Assembly (NCBI RefSeq): GCF_947494555.1
Contig: NZ_CANLVF010000004.1
Coordinates: forward strand, 434,001-498,000
DNA: 64,000 bases
Direction of reading: 5' to 3'
DNA from: an uncultured Roseibium sp.
GTDB lineage: Bacteria; Pseudomonadota; Alphaproteobacteria; Rhizobiales; Stappiaceae
Below the pieces are notes generated by a model that did not search any database, was not told the DNA's origin, and was given only the letters and a program-made list of their open reading frames with translations. Both the position numbers and the translations under genes were made by a program. The number at the start of each line of letters is the position of its first letter. The first letter of the stretch is position 1. Positions 62,710 through 64,000 of this stretch are shown here, piece by piece.

Positions 62710-64000
62710 GTGACCCAGTCCCTCGACAGTTTCAAAGCCAAGACAACCCTTCAGGTTGGCGACAAGACCTACACCTACTTTTCAATTCCCGAAGCGGAAA
62801 AAAATGGCCTGGAAGGCGTCTCCCGGCTTCCGTTTTCACTGAAGGTCGTTTTGGAAAATCTTCTGCGCTTCGAAGACGGGCGCTCGGTCACGAAGGATGA
62901 CATCCTTGCCTGTGCGGAATGGCTCAAGACGAAGAAATCCTCGCAGGAGATTTCCTACCGTCCCGCGCGTGTCCTGATGCAGGACTTCACCGGTGTTCCG
63001 GCGGTCGTAGACCTCGCCGCGATGCGCGATGCCGCCGTGAAACTCGGTGGCGACCCGGAGAAGGTCAATCCGCAGGTGCCCGTCGACCTGGTTATCGACC
63101 ACTCGGTCATGGTCGACTATTTCGGCACCAAAGACGCGTTCAAATTGAACGTGGACCTTGAATACGAGCGCAACCGGGAACGCTACGAATTCCTGCGTTG
63201 GGGCCAGTCGGCGTTTGACAATTTCCGCGCCGTGCCTCCCGGAACGGGCATCTGCCACCAGGTGAACCTGGAGTATCTTGCCCAGACCGTCTGGACCAGG
63301 GAAGAGGGCGGTGAAACCGTCGCCTATCCGGACACGCTGGTGGGGACCGATTCCCATACAACGATGGTCAACGGGCTTGCGGTTCTCGGCTGGGGTGTCG
63401 GCGGCATCGAGGCGGAAGCTGCCATGCTCGGCCAGCCGATTTCCATGCTGATCCCGGAAGTCATCGGCTTCAAGCTGTCCGGCCAGTTGAATGAGGGCAT
63501 TACCGCGACCGACCTCGTGCTGCGGGTGGTTGAAATGCTCCGCCAGAAGGGTGTCGTCGGCAAGTTCGTCGAATTTTACGGGCCTGGCCTCGACAACCTG
63601 AGCCTTGAAGATGCGGCCACAATTGCCAATATGGCGCCGGAATACGGTGCGACCTGCGGCTTCTTCCCGGTCGACCGCGAGACGCTCAAATACCTTGAGG
63701 CGACCGGACGCGACAAGGATCGGGTTGCCCTCGTCGAAGAATATTCCAAGGCGCAGGGCATGTTCCGCGCAGGCGGCGAAGAACCGGAATTCAGCGATAC
63801 GCTGGAGCTCGACATTTCCACCGTCGTACCGTCGGTTTCCGGTCCGAAGCGCCCGCAGGACCGTATCAACCTCTCCGACGCGGCTACCGGCTTTGCCAAG
63901 ACCATGGCGGACGAATTCAAGAAAGCGGATGAGTTGACCAAGCGTGTTGCCGTCGATGGCAAGGACCACGACCTTGGCAACGGCGATGTGGTGATCGCCG
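62710..64000 (+). CDS. acnA: Aconitate hydratase A, 3' truncated by the window end
   Basis: The frame from GTG 62710 stays open to the last base, giving the first ~430 residues. MTQSLDSFKAKTTLQVGDKTYTYFSIPEAE, then SLKVVLENLLRFEDG, RVLMQDFTGVPAVVDLAAMRDA, IDHSVMVDYFG, GICHQVNLEYLAQ and LVGTDSHTTMVNGLAVLGWGVGGIEAEAAMLGQ identify AcnA/IRP1-type aconitase. AGGAG lies ten bases before the GTG. The cluster-ligand Cys pair lies beyond the window. In alphaproteobacteria acnA is commonly next to ccmA; here ~13 kb separates them. Confidence 0.96.
   Translation, partial: MTQSLDSFKAKTTLQVGDKTYTYFSIPEAEKNGLEGVSRLPFSLKVVLENLLRFEDGRSVTKDDILACAEWLKTKKSSQEISYRPARVLMQDFTGVPAVVDLAAMRDAAVKLGGDPEKVNPQVPVDLVIDHSVMVDYFGTKDAFKLNVDLEYERNRERYEFLRWGQSAFDNFRAVPPGTGICHQVNLEYLAQTVWTREEGGETVAYPDTLVGTDSHTTMVNGLAVLGWGVGGIEAEAAMLGQPISMLIPEVIGFKLSGQLNEGITATDLVLRVVEMLRQKGVVGKFVEFYGPGLDNLSLEDAATIANMAPEYGATCGFFPVDRETLKYLEATGRDKDRVALVEEYSKAQGMFRAGGEEPEFSDTLELDISTVVPSVSGPKRPQDRINLSDAATGFAKTMADEFKKADELTKRVAVDGKDHDLGNGDVVIA

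Noticed and set aside
62836..63969. Long minus-strand open frame of ~377 codons at the window end
   Set aside because: It lies antisense to the acnA frame, which has strong family motifs and a ribosome site; antisense frames over GC-rich genes are often long by chance.

Overview
The window reads as ordinary chromosomal DNA of an alphaproteobacterium, most likely a marine Hyphomicrobiales/Stappiaceae-type organism (Roseibium/Labrenzia-like). This is inferred from gene content: a ccmABCDG cluster in the same region as acnA, DUF2794 and DUF1223 proteins, a gcvTHP operon, and a sigma-54-type promoter before glnK-amtB. Genes are dense, starts include ATG, GTG, TTG and probably CTG, and many neighbours overlap by ATGA/GTGA. 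No CRISPR array, rRNA, insertion sequence or prophage was seen.

Region 1 to 18 kb: a truncated PhyH-type dioxygenase, a CYTH-CHAD protein, tRNA-Leu(CAA), and a less compact stretch with an autotransporter-type beta-barrel protein. Then come agmatinase-family speB and an XRE-cupin regulator divergent from gcvT-gcvH-gcvP-sdaA. The glycine cleavage system feeds one-carbon units and, through serine, SdaA gives pyruvate. The short regulator/gcvT gap holds two overlapping back-to-back promoters covered by TTTC/GAAA palindromes. A CBM2-tailed protein, a yqaA-dsbB-small membrane protein operon, a zincin, ppa and a GNAT follow.

Region 18 to 37 kb: mostly single housekeeping or accessory genes: DUF2794, YccA, a secreted protein, the YbbA-YbbP exporter divergent from tesA, aldo/keto reductase, thpR, glycosyltransferase, hydrolase, AlkA-type glycosylase, gluQ, AEC transporter, a soluble hybrid histidine kinase, a DsbA-like isomerase, PAP2 phosphatase, LMW-PTP, phhB, a TusA-like protein, a solute-binding protein and DUF924. 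A candidate C-rich small RNA lies near 18.0 kb.

Region 37 to 43 kb: glnK-amtB behind a -24/-12 promoter, followed by a chemoreceptor whose membrane part looks like the nitrate/nitrite transporter NrtS. This suggests a nitrogen-related grouping. A HAD phosphatase, an orphan UgpE-like permease and a CDF transporter follow.

Region 43 to 49 kb: DUF1223 and ccmG-ccmD-ccmC, then a lone type VI sheath gene tssC, then ccmB-ccmA. The tssC gene splits the cytochrome c maturation cluster.

Region 49 to 59.4 kb: a codirectional block of ten membrane/AAA genes: four tandem paralogous six-helix proteins, then RDD, SpoIIM-like, DUF58, MoxR, DUF4350 and a DUF4129-like protein. The last six overlap by 1-11 bases or have tight joins and look like one operon. 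This is the best candidate for a poorly described system.

Region 59.4 to 64 kb: acnB and acnA, two unrelated-architecture aconitases, arranged head to head; acnA runs off the window end.
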